Shown: piece after piece, positions 17,521 through 24,769 of the stretch
How the letters are laid out: each line of letters opens with the position of its first letter
Numbering within the stretch: the first letter of the stretch is position 1
DNA from: Cryobacterium cryoconiti
GTDB lineage: Bacteria; Actinomycetota; Actinomycetes; Actinomycetales; Microbacteriaceae
Direction: 5' to 3'
Assembly: GCF_004403065.1 (NCBI RefSeq)
Contig: NZ_SOHA01000037.1
Span: 1 to 41,451 of the forward strand
Length of the DNA stretch: 41,451 nucleotides
Notes under the pieces: generated by a model
Databases searched by the model: none
The model's input: the letters and a program-made list of their open reading frames with translations, nothing else
What the model was told of the DNA's origin: nothing
Translations under genes and position numbers: made by a program

Positions 17521-18145
17521 GCTCTGACTCCTCACCGAACTCGGGCATGGAAGCATGCCCCTCAGCGGTGACTCCGTCTCGCGCGAGAACCGCCCTGAGC
17601 GTTCGCGCGATGATCATGGCGTCCAGAAAGAGAGATCGGTTCTCAACGTATTCAACATCCAGCTGGAACTTCGTCTCCCAAGCCAGAGCATTACGTCCAC
17701 TGCACTGAGCCAAACCGGTCACTCCCGGTCGCACCTCATGCCGTCGCGACTGTTCAGCCGTGTACCTGTCCATGTAGCGAACGAGCAGGGGTCGCGGCCC
17801 AACCAGACTCATCTCGCCCCTAAGTACGTTGGCTAGAGTCGGAAGCTCATCCAAGCTCGTCGCTCTGAGTACACGGCCGAATGGCGTGAGCCGCTCCTCG
17901 TCCGTGATCAGCCCCCGCTCCAAATCCACGTTCTTCATGGTGCGAAATTTGTAGAGGCGAAACACGCGCCCATTTCTTCCGGGACGATCCTGCTGAAACA
18001 AAACGGGCCTGCCGAGGTTTACGGCTACCAGCCCCCCGATCATGACTAGTGCGGGTGACGCCACAGTCAAGGCTGCGGCGGCGACCGAGAAGTCGAGCAC
18101 CCGTTTCGCCCTGTCGTAGCGGCGGAGTGATGCCGCGGTTCTCAT
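17507..18145 (-). CDS. Initiating polyprenyl-phosphate sugar-1-phosphate transferase (PglC/WbaP-type)
   Basis: 212 residues, the size of the monotopic PglC-like core without the long N-terminal membrane domain of WbaP. One membrane segment (LDFSVAAAALTVASPALVMI) precedes the bacterial sugar-transferase domain: GRVFRLYKFRTM, LRATSLDELPTLANVLRGEM, SLVGPRPLL and VRPGVTGLAQCSGRN. It loads the first sugar phosphate onto undecaprenyl phosphate. Its position beside the dehydratase and aminotransferase suggests a bacillosamine-type first sugar. The start overlaps the aminotransferase stop by 4 nt. Confidence 0.92.
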   Translation of the reverse strand: MRTAASLRRYDRAKRVLDFSVAAAALTVASPALVMIGGLVAVNLGRPVLFQQDRPGRNGRVFRLYKFRTMKNVDLERGLITDEERLTPFGRVLRATSLDELPTLANVLRGEMSLVGPRPLLVRYMDRYTAEQSRRHEVRPGVTGLAQCSGRNALAWETKFQLDVEYVENRSLFLDAMIIARTLRAVLARDGVTAEGHASMPEFGEESEHAGK

Positions 18146-19278
18146 ACCGTCGCTCCGCTGAAAGTCCGGAGTTTAGACAACACACGGTCAATCTCTGAGG
18201 AGCCGAGGGCGGAGCCACTGGGAAGGGTCAGGCCTGTCCCAAAAAGAAGTTGGGAGTTGCCATTGGTCACTGCACGGGCGCCGGAGAAGACCGGTTGTAG
18301 GTGCATGGGCTTCCAGATTGGTCTGCTCTCGATGTTGTCGGTCAGCAAATTCGCACTCAAATCCGCAGCCGACCATCCTGTCTTCGCGGAGTCGATGACG
18401 ATGGAGGTAAGCCAGAAGTTGTCTGAAGCATCGTCAATGCCGCCAAAAATCTCCACCCCCTCGACCATGGCGAAAAGCTCTCGGTAGCGTTCACGCATGT
18501 CACGACGACGCGCGATCATTTCGTCGAGACGGGACAGCTGCGCTCTGCCGAGAGCGGCCAACAGGTTACTGAGTCGGTAGTTGTAGCCAATCTCAGTGTG
18601 CTCGTAGTGCGTCACGGGCTGTCGTGCCTGCGTGGCCAGATAGCGCGTGTGCGCGGCAAGGTCAGAGTCGTCGGTCAGCAGCATTCCTCCCCCAGACGTG
18701 GTCATGATCTTGTTCCCATTGAAAGAGAAGATAGACGCTCGGCCGAAAGACCCAGCGGGGTTGCCCCTGTGACTTGCTCCCAAAGATTCGGCTGCATCAG
18801 ACAAAACGGGAATCCCGTATTCATCTGCAATGGCGCAGATCTCTGTGTAATTGACTGCTTTGCCCAGCAGGTCAACCGGGACTACTGCCGCGACCCTCTC
18901 GCCGCCTTCGATAAGTTGCTCCAGCGCCTGTCGGAGCAGAGCCGGATCCATATTCCCAGACTCAAGCTCGCAGTCAATGAAGAACGGCTCAGCCCCGGTG
19001 TAGACGATCGCGTTCGCCGTCGCAGCAAACGTGAGAGTTGACGTGAGAACGACATCGCCCGGTCCGACTCCGAGCCCTAGCAGCCCGAGGTGTAGCGCGG
19101 CTGTGCCCGAGCTCAGGGCTACGGCATGGTCGACGCCGACGCGCTCCGCCATCTCGGTCTCGAAGCCGTTGACGTCGGGTCCCAGGGGCGCAATCCAGCC
19201 GGATCTGATCGCGGCAACCATGTACTGCTCTTCGAGATCACCGACGTCGGGGGACGACATGTAGATGCGTTCACTCAT
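18142..19278 (-). CDS. DegT/DnrJ/EryC1/StrS-family sugar aminotransferase (PglE-like)
   Basis: 378 residues, full length. PLP-fold motifs: VALSSGTAALHLGLLGLG, VLTSTLTFAATANAIVYTGA, VVPVDLLGK, LSDAAESLGASHRG and the Schiff-base Lys in IFSFNGNKIMTTSGGG. The C-terminal half has YNYRLSNLLAALGRAQLSRL. It would add the 4-amino group to the 4-keto-6-deoxy sugar made by the adjacent dehydratase. The 4-nt overlaps with both neighbours support a three-gene unit (dehydratase, aminotransferase, initiating transferase). Confidence 0.93.
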   Translation of the reverse strand: MSERIYMSSPDVGDLEEQYMVAAIRSGWIAPLGPDVNGFETEMAERVGVDHAVALSSGTAALHLGLLGLGVGPGDVVLTSTLTFAATANAIVYTGAEPFFIDCELESGNMDPALLRQALEQLIEGGERVAAVVPVDLLGKAVNYTEICAIADEYGIPVLSDAAESLGASHRGNPAGSFGRASIFSFNGNKIMTTSGGGMLLTDDSDLAAHTRYLATQARQPVTHYEHTEIGYNYRLSNLLAALGRAQLSRLDEMIARRRDMRERYRELFAMVEGVEIFGGIDDASDNFWLTSIVIDSAKTGWSAADLSANLLTDNIESRPIWKPMHLQPVFSGARAVTNGNSQLLFGTGLTLPSGSALGSSEIDRVLSKLRTFSGATV

Positions 19279-21128
19279 AGTGGTATTCCTGTTCCGGCCA
19301 TCGCGGTCTGGGCCTGGGCAGGCCGGTTTGTGGGATCTTGACGGCAGCGTTCATCCCAACCCGGTTTGTTCAGGTTCTCAGGGCGAATTGGGGAGATGGA
19401 CGCGTGAGTTATCTTCGGGTGGACCGGCCGTGCATCCGTTTCATGGTCGCCGATGAGTTCTTCGTGCAGCTTCTCCCCGGGGCGCAGGCCGGTGTAGATG
19501 ATCTCAATGTCCTTGCCCGACATTCCGATCATTCGCTCGGCCACATCGAGAATTCTCACGGGCTCGCCCATGTCGAGGATCAGCACCTCGGCGGGACCAC
19601 CGATACCGCCAGCCTGGATGACGAGCTGGCACGCCTCGGGAATAGTCATGAAGAATCGGGTGACGTCAGGGTGGGTGATCGTCAGCGGTCCACCGGCCTC
19701 GATGAGGGTGGTAAAGGTGGGCAGCATCGAGCCTCGGCTGCCGATGACATTGCCGAACCGCACCGAGAGGTAGGCGCGCTGGGATTCCTGGGCGGCCCAC
19801 GCCGTGAGCTTCTCGGCAACGCGCTTGGAATGACCGAGCACGCTCGTGGGGTTCGCGGCTTTGTCGGTGGAGATGTTCACGAACGTGGTCACCCCGACCG
19901 CCTGGGCGGCTTCGAGCACATTCAGCGTGCCGAGCACATTGGTCTTCCACGCTTCGTCGGGATACTGCTCCAGCATTGGAAGGTGTTTGAGGGCAGCAGC
20001 GTGAAAAACGACCTCGGGGCGACGCTCGGCGAAAATGACCTTCAGTGCCTCGGCATCGCGAATGTCCGCGAGCACCACGTCCTTCGTGTCGAGAAGCCCG
20101 TGACCGAGGATTGAGATCTGGGTGCTCTGAAGGCCGGTCTCATCGCGGTCGAGCATGATCAGTTCGCTCGGACCGAACTTGGTGATCTGACGGCACAGTT
20201 CGGAGCCGATGGAGCCACCCGCACCCGTCACCAGAACGCGTTTGCCCGCGAGATAACCCGCTATCGACTCAACATGGGTGTCAACGGGATGGCGACCGAT
20301 CAGATCTTCGATCGAGATATCCCGCAGGTCATTGAGGCGTGACTTGCCGTTGAGCAGTTCTTCAAGGGGAGGAAGAACCAAGACCTTGAGGTGCGCAGCC
20401 TTGGCAGCATCCGTGATCTCACGCAGCAAGGAGGCATCGGCCTTGGCGATCGCCACGACCAGCGAAGTTGCCCCGGTGGCCTGAGCTGCTTCAGAAAGGG
20501 AGGCGCGCGAACCGACCACGCGAACGTCATGCAGCCAGAGATTGCGCTTGCGTGGGTCGTCGTCGATGATCCCCACCGGCAGAAAGGGTGAGTTGCGGTC
20601 GGTGGTCATGCGCCGGGCGATCGACGCCCCCATGTAGCCGGCACCGAAGATCAGTGCCTTCTGAATGTCGTCTTTGGGAACGACCGACCGTTCCACCAGG
20701 AGACGCTTGACGTAGCGCACGCCGCCCATCAAAACGAAGGCCATGGGCAGGGCGATGAAGACCGTGCTGCGGGGGATACCGACCACCGTGCCGGCGACGG
20801 CAACCGGGATGCCGAGGATGATGGTCGAAGCGAGAACGACCCCGAGCAGCGCCCGCACCTCAGAAAAGCTCCCATAGATGTGGCGCCCCTGATACAGGTG
20901 GTTGGCACCGCCCGCAATGAACTGGACCAGGCAGGCAGCCGCGCACAGCGCCAGCAGCGGAGCTAGGTTTATCAGCTGCAGGTCGAACTCATAGCGGAGA
21001 ATCTCGGCCAGGAGCAGGGCGACGGTCCAGGCTACCGCGTCGAACGCAAACTGAGCGCCGAACCGCACCAGCGGCACCGACCCGTGCAGTTCCCGCATTC
21101 TCGTCGTTGCAAAATCGCTCACTGCCAT
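19275..21128 (-). CDS. Membrane-bound nucleotide-sugar 4,6-dehydratase (WbpM/PglF/CapD family)
   Basis: 617 residues. About four N-terminal membrane helices (residues ~20-135), a first Rossmann domain (KALIFGAGYMGASIARRM), then the catalytic SDR: KRVLVTGAGGSIGSELCRQ, MLDRDETGLQSTQISI, FHAAALKHLPMLEQYPDEA, NISTDKAANPTSVLGHSKR and RFFMTIPEACQLVIQAGGIG. The residue four before the catalytic Lys is Leu, where characterised members have Met. The product should be a UDP-4-keto-6-deoxy-GlcNAc used by the aminotransferase that overlaps it by 4 nt. Its start overlaps the previous gene by 10 nt. Confidence 0.93.
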   Translation of the reverse strand: MAVSDFATTRMRELHGSVPLVRFGAQFAFDAVAWTVALLLAEILRYEFDLQLINLAPLLALCAAACLVQFIAGGANHLYQGRHIYGSFSEVRALLGVVLASTIILGIPVAVAGTVVGIPRSTVFIALPMAFVLMGGVRYVKRLLVERSVVPKDDIQKALIFGAGYMGASIARRMTTDRNSPFLPVGIIDDDPRKRNLWLHDVRVVGSRASLSEAAQATGATSLVVAIAKADASLLREITDAAKAAHLKVLVLPPLEELLNGKSRLNDLRDISIEDLIGRHPVDTHVESIAGYLAGKRVLVTGAGGSIGSELCRQITKFGPSELIMLDRDETGLQSTQISILGHGLLDTKDVVLADIRDAEALKVIFAERRPEVVFHAAALKHLPMLEQYPDEAWKTNVLGTLNVLEAAQAVGVTTFVNISTDKAANPTSVLGHSKRVAEKLTAWAAQESQRAYLSVRFGNVIGSRGSMLPTFTTLIEAGGPLTITHPDVTRFFMTIPEACQLVIQAGGIGGPAEVLILDMGEPVRILDVAERMIGMSGKDIEIIYTGLRPGEKLHEELIGDHETDARPVHPKITHASISPIRPENLNKPGWDERCRQDPTNRPAQAQTAMAGTGIPL

Positions 21129-22114
21129 GTTGTGCCCCCATCACTCGATGTGCTCACTGAGTCCCCTGCCCACAGCCAGACAATCCCACCGGCGCTGGTC
21201 ACCGCCAGATCGCTCGGCGTGACCGCCTCCTCGCGGCATCCGGTCGGGGTCAGCGCCCCATCGGGCTCTTCAGACGTCGCGAGCAGCTGGGCGCCCGCGC
21301 AGTCGGCCTGATCGGTGGCCACGATGATGTAACCGTCGTCGCTGACGGTCAGATTGGCGGCACCGGGAAGAGCGACTCCGGGCCCGAAAGTCGCGGCGCC
21401 TTCGCTGGTGCGGAAGAGCGTGCCGTCTGAGCAGAGCACAGCGGCCGTCGAGTCGGTGCGGGGGGCAAGGGCGATCACCGAGGAGCACGGCGCGGCGAAA
21501 GACCCTGCCGGGCTGTTCACGGTGGCTCGGTCGGCCGGGTCGACATACCAATCGGCCGCGACGCGATCAGGGTATTCCTGCCACTGGTCGCCGGCCACGA
21601 AGGTGGTGACGCGTTGCGGGGCGCAGTCCGCGGCCGTGAGCGTGACCATGGAGGCTTCGGACTCGCTGTCCACGTAGATCGACAGGATGGAGGAGGAATC
21701 GGTGTCGGCCGAAGCGTCGCGTGCTGTCCAGGTGGCGCCGGCGTCGGTGGAGAGCTCCGGGGTCGCGGTGGCGGCGGGGCAGTCACCGGTGGTGGCACGC
21801 CAGAGAGTGGTCGCGTCTAGGGCGGTGAGGATGCGGGTGGGGGGTAGGGAGGTTAGGGCGGGGGTCTCGACGGGGTCGGCCGCCGGGGGGTCGGTTGGCG
21901 TGGTCTCGACAGGCTCGACCACCGGGGGCTCGACCACCGGGGGCTCGACCGCCGTGCCGGCTTTGGCTGTGGGGTTTTGCGCGGTGAGCGCGTATGAGAC
22001 CAGGGCGACGTCGAACAGCAAGAACACGGCCAGGCCAGCGACGAGCAGGCGTCGGCGCAGCACGCTGTTGCGGTTCTTGCGACTCTTAGGCTTCTTTTCC
22101 CCCACGGCTTTCAC
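21119..22114 (-). CDS. Membrane-anchored extracellular propeller-like protein (BNR/Ycf48-like)
   Basis: 331 residues from GTG 22114, whose G overlaps the phosphatase TAG stop. A basic N-terminus (KKPKSRKNRNSVLRRR) and one membrane helix (residues ~24-43, LLVAGLAVFLLFDVALVSYA) anchor it with the C-terminus outside. Residues ~55-75 are a Pro/Glu/Val-rich linker (EPPVVEPPVVEPVETTP) produced by a genomic repeat also present at 24.6-24.77 kb. Asp-box-like motifs (ELSTDAGATW near the middle, STSSDGGTTW at the end) suggest a BNR/Ycf48-type beta propeller. Position between the phosphatase and the dehydratase suggests a role in assembly or export, but no function is established. Confidence 0.7.
   Translation of the reverse strand: MKAVGEKKPKSRKNRNSVLRRRLLVAGLAVFLLFDVALVSYALTAQNPTAKAGTAVEPPVVEPPVVEPVETTPTDPPAADPVETPALTSLPPTRILTALDATTLWRATTGDCPAATATPELSTDAGATWTARDASADTDSSSILSIYVDSESEASMVTLTAADCAPQRVTTFVAGDQWQEYPDRVAADWYVDPADRATVNSPAGSFAAPCSSVIALAPRTDSTAAVLCSDGTLFRTSEGAATFGPGVALPGAANLTVSDDGYIIVATDQADCAGAQLLATSEEPDGALTPTGCREEAVTPSDLAVTSAGGIVWLWAGDSVSTSSDGGTTWQ
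21902..21952 (+). repeat. GC-rich CTCGACCACC repeat inside a coding sequence
   Basis: GGTCTCGACAGGCTCGACCA followed by two CCGGGGGCTCGACC-type units. The same family forms the array at 24600-24765. Here it lies in frame and encodes the VVEPPVVEPVET linker. Confidence 0.75.
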
Positions 22115-22719
22115 TATTTCGGCTGCACCGTCGCGGCTCTATGGAACAGGGCGGTGACAGCGTTGATGGCCGGAACGAGCTGCTGGGCAGACTCCACGTA
22201 GACCTCGTCACTGCGGCGATAGGGGTCGACGACGTCATCGTCATCGGCCGATACCAGGGGGGCGACGGCGCCTCGCTGAGAGGCAGCCAACCCGATCAGG
22301 GTGCTGAGGCGCCCGACAAGGTCATCGATGGGCAGGGCAGCGGCCTCGTCGAGGTCGTCGTCGGTGAGGTCTGCAACGAGACGCGCGAATTCGCGGATCG
22401 TGAAGGTGTAACGGATGGCGCGCGGCACCAACTCGACGATGGCGCGCCGGTGCTCGCGGGACATCGCGAACACCAGGTTGGCACTCTGCACGTGCTGCTC
22501 GGTGAGTTCCTGGGCCACGTGGGCGCTCGGGTCACCGCCGAAGTGGCGCGAGAGGTCGGCGGCCTGCGCGGGCATGCCCTGACCGGTCAGGCCGATGGTT
22601 CCGGCACTGGCCAGCTGAATCTGCGGCCACGACGCCAGGCCGACGCGCAACAGCTGTTCGGCCAGCGGTGAACGGCAGATGTTGCCCGAGCAGACCGTGA
22701 GGATGGAGAAGGTGTGCAT
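22114..22719 (-). CDS. Low-molecular-weight protein-tyrosine phosphatase (Wzb/PtpA-like)
   Basis: 201 residues from ATG 22719 (MHTFSILTVCSGNICRSPLA). The P-loop CSGNICRS carries the nucleophilic Cys and Arg, and VVDPYRRSDEVY holds the catalytic Asp. An acidic insert (about residues 120-165, LTDDDLDEAAALPIDD) makes it somewhat longer than the ~150-residue norm. The ATG overlaps the BY-kinase stop by one base (TAATG), so the two are coupled. Its expected substrate is the phosphorylated Tyr cluster of that kinase. Confidence 0.93.
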   Translation of the reverse strand: MHTFSILTVCSGNICRSPLAEQLLRVGLASWPQIQLASAGTIGLTGQGMPAQAADLSRHFGGDPSAHVAQELTEQHVQSANLVFAMSREHRRAIVELVPRAIRYTFTIREFARLVADLTDDDLDEAAALPIDDLVGRLSTLIGLAASQRGAVAPLVSADDDDVVDPYRRSDEVYVESAQQLVPAINAVTALFHRAATVQPK

Positions 22720-24161
22720 TACGCGGTTCTCCGTCGAGCCTTGCGGATGACCCGCCCGGCAGGCGCTGCCGCCCCGGCAGTGGCTTTCTCTTCCTCGTGG
22801 ATCGTGCCGTAGCTGTACTGGCCGTAGCCGTAGGAGTCGGGCCCTCTCGTGGGCAGCATGGTGATGACCATGCCCACGAGGCGGCTGCCCGCGCGTTCCA
22901 GGGCCTTCACGGCACTGGTGAGCTCGTTGCGCTTCGTGCGCCCGGAAGCCACCACCATGATGGCGCCGCCGCAGAGTTTGCTCAGCACGGCGGCATCCGT
23001 CACCAGCAGCAGCGGCGGGGCGTCGATCAGCACCACGTCGAACTCCTCGGTGAGGGCGCCGAGCATGCGCGCCATCGCAGCGGAGCCGAGCAGTTCGCTT
23101 GGGTTCGGGGGAACGCGGCCGCTGGGCAGAACGAACAGTTTGTTCTTGCCCCACTTCTGCAACACGTCGGCGAGCTCGGCGCGACCGATGAGCACGTCGG
23201 TGAGACCGACGCCTCCCTCGATGCCCATGTACTCGGCCACGCGCGGCAGGCGCAGGTCGCCGTCGATCAAGGCGACGCGGGCGCCGGTCTCGGCGAGGGC
23301 GATCGCGAGGTTCGCCGTGGTCGTGCTCTTGCCCTCGCCGGGCACGGAACTCGTGACCACGAAGCTGCGCGGGCCACCCTCGATGTTCACGAACTGCAGG
23401 TTGGTGCGCAGGCTGCGGAATGACTCGGCCCGCGGGTTCTTCGGGTCGGTGTGCACGACCAGAGGGCGAAGGCTCGCACCGGGATCGTTGGTGATGCCGC
23501 CGAGCATCGGTGAGTCGGTGACCAACTCGATGTCGTGCAGGCTGTGGATCCGTGTGTCGAGCACGCTGCGCAGCACGGCGAGGCCGATACCGACCGCGAG
23601 ACCCACGAGCAGGCCGAGGGCGATGTTCTGGGGCACGTTAGGGCTGGCGGGCGCGGTGGGCACGATGGCCGGCTGGATCGTTTCGATCTTCACGGGGCTG
23701 GCGGCGTCGCCATCGGGCTTCTCGAGGCGCTCGACGACGATCTTGCTGAAGTTCTGCCCGACGGAGTTGGCGATCTGCGCCGCGAGCTCGGGGTCACTGT
23801 TGGTGACCGAGACGTCGATCAGCACGGTGTTCAGAGGGGATGTAGAGGTGATTGTGGAGGCCAGCTCGGCCGAGGTCACGTCGAGGTTCAGCTCCTTGAT
23901 GACCTCGTCGAGCACGACGGCGCTGTTGACCACGTCGACGTACGACGTGACGGCCTGCCGGGCAAAGCTGGTTCCCTGAACCAGGTCTCCAGTCACCGCG
24001 CCGGCGGAGGCCTGCACTGCAACGTAGAGCTGCGTGTTGGCGATGTACGTCGGGGTTGTCGCGATGGCCGCTCCGGCTGCTCCGGCGATGCCGAACAGGG
24101 TGCAGGCCAGAATCAGGATCCAACTTTTATGCAAGATCCTGAGGTAATCCTTGAGTTCCAC
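22719..24161 (-). CDS. Polysaccharide co-polymerase / BY-kinase (Wzc/CpsD-like, fused)
   Basis: 480 residues. Wzz-type membrane domain: helix at ~13-33, outer-facing segment, second helix at ~180-198. Cytoplasmic kinase: Walker A SSVPGEGKST at ~271-280, Walker A' ALIDGDLR at ~297-304, Walker B VVLIDAPPLL. The tail has the Tyr cluster SYGYGQYSYG, the autophosphorylation site. The GTG at 24161 has GGAGGA 8 nt upstream. It controls chain length and export of the glycan with the phosphatase that follows. It is the first gene of the operon, behind a ~300-nt structured leader and a palindromic operator. Confidence 0.93.
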   Translation of the reverse strand: MELKDYLRILHKSWILILACTLFGIAGAAGAAIATTPTYIANTQLYVAVQASAGAVTGDLVQGTSFARQAVTSYVDVVNSAVVLDEVIKELNLDVTSAELASTITSTSPLNTVLIDVSVTNSDPELAAQIANSVGQNFSKIVVERLEKPDGDAASPVKIETIQPAIVPTAPASPNVPQNIALGLLVGLAVGIGLAVLRSVLDTRIHSLHDIELVTDSPMLGGITNDPGASLRPLVVHTDPKNPRAESFRSLRTNLQFVNIEGGPRSFVVTSSVPGEGKSTTTANLAIALAETGARVALIDGDLRLPRVAEYMGIEGGVGLTDVLIGRAELADVLQKWGKNKLFVLPSGRVPPNPSELLGSAAMARMLGALTEEFDVVLIDAPPLLLVTDAAVLSKLCGGAIMVVASGRTKRNELTSAVKALERAGSRLVGMVITMLPTRGPDSYGYGQYSYGTIHEEEKATAGAAAPAGRVIRKARRRTA

Positions 24162-24211
24162 GCGCGCGTTCCTCCGCTAGTGCTTGACAGAGGAATGTGT
24201 TCAGTATGAAA

Positions 24212-24269
24212 CGTCCCCACGGCAATCGTCTCACATGGGGAGAGCCGGGCTCCCCCCATCGAGGGGACG
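24212..24269 (-). promoter_or_regulatory. Nested hairpin in the BY-kinase leader
   Basis: The outer arms CGTCCCC (24212-24218) and GGGGACG (24263-24269) enclose an inner stem ATGGGGAGAG/CTCCCCCCAT (24235-24244 and 24250-24259, one mismatch, 5-nt loop). It lies 50-110 nt upstream of the GTG and would fold in the transcript. No known RNA family is recognised. Confidence 0.5.
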
Positions 24270-24391
24270 AGGAATCCTCCGGTACCGAGGTAAATCTCGG
24301 GTGGACGGGGATTTTTGAGCGAGAATTCGGATCGGGATTTGGCCCGCGAACTGGTTACACGCCGATGGTTACACCCTGATCAGAGGGGAAA

Positions 24392-24429
24392 ACCAGCGGG
24401 CGGGTTTCGGGGGGATACCGCCCGCTGGT
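24392..24429 (-). terminator. Terminator-like hairpin in the BY-kinase leader (attenuator candidate)
   Basis: Perfect 12-bp arms ACCAGCGGGCGG (24392-24403) and CCGCCCGCTGGT (24418-24429) with a 14-nt loop. On the minus strand the stem is followed by TTTTCCCC, resembling an intrinsic terminator. It stands about 230 nt before the first gene and downstream of the palindromic operator, so premature termination is possible. Confidence 0.55.
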
Positions 24430-24464
24430 CGGTCTTGATTGAGAACGGATTCGCCGTTGAATGT

Positions 24465-24484
24465 TGTCCTCACTACTGGGGACA
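24465..24484. promoter_or_regulatory. Degenerate operator copy beside site 2
   Basis: TGTCCTCACTACTGGGGACA keeps the TGTCC/GGACA ends and 20-bp length of the perfect palindrome, with a weaker centre. Its start is 22 bp (about two helical turns) from the start of the perfect site, so two dimers could bind the same face. Confidence 0.5.
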
Positions 24485-24486
24485 CG

Positions 24487-24506
24487 TGTCCTCATAAATG
24501 AGGACA
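24487..24506. promoter_or_regulatory. Palindromic operator candidate, site 2
   Basis: TGTCCTCATAAATGAGGACA; read on the minus strand it is identical in all 20 bases to site 1 at 2802-2821. Here the symmetry extends one base further (arms 24486-24495 and 24498-24507). It lies ~325 bp upstream of the BY-kinase start. Confidence 0.65.
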
Positions 24507-24570
24507 CTACGGGATGAGTGGATGGGTGCGCAAGGGTGTGTGGGGACCCCGTTTGGGTGGGGGTGGGGGG

Positions 24571-24765
24571 CTCGGGTCTCGGGTCTCGGGTCTCGGGTCT
24601 CGACAGGCTCGACCACCGAGGGGTCGACCACTGGGGGTCGGGTCTCGACAGGCTCGACCACCGGGCGGGGTCTCGACCACCGGGCGGGGTCTCGACCACC
24701 GGGCGGGGTCTCGACCACCGGGCGGGGTCTCGACAAGCTCGACCACCGGGCGGCTCGACCACCGG
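24571..24765. repeat. GC-rich repeat array (GGGTCTC heptamers and CTCGACCACC units)
   Basis: A run of GGGTCTC heptamers (24571-24603) leads into CTCGACAGGCTCGACCACC-type units. Three perfect 19-bp tandem copies of GGGCGGGGTCTCGACCACC fill 24663-24719, with a partial fourth. It ends next to the stop codon of the histidine kinase at 24770. The same family sits inside a gene at 21902-21952. It may mark the transcript end of the kinase operon. Confidence 0.8.
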
Positions 24766-24769
24766 CGGG

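Noticed and set aside
16540..17556. ATG at 17556 as start of the ATP-grasp gene
   Set aside because: The extra 12 residues lie inside the upstream sugar-transferase gene and look unlike the family; ATG 17520 gives a normal N-terminus.
24184..24210. Plus-strand promoter TTGACA with TATGAA
   Set aside because: Spacing is only 15 bp and it points into a gene-free leader on the opposite strand from the operon.
24162..24464. Known riboswitch (for example c-di-GMP) in the BY-kinase leader
   Set aside because: None of the conserved core motifs I know could be matched; kept as an unclassified structured leader.
24571..24765. CRISPR-like array
   Set aside because: The units are contiguous 7- and 19-bp tandem repeats without spacers, and no cas genes are present.
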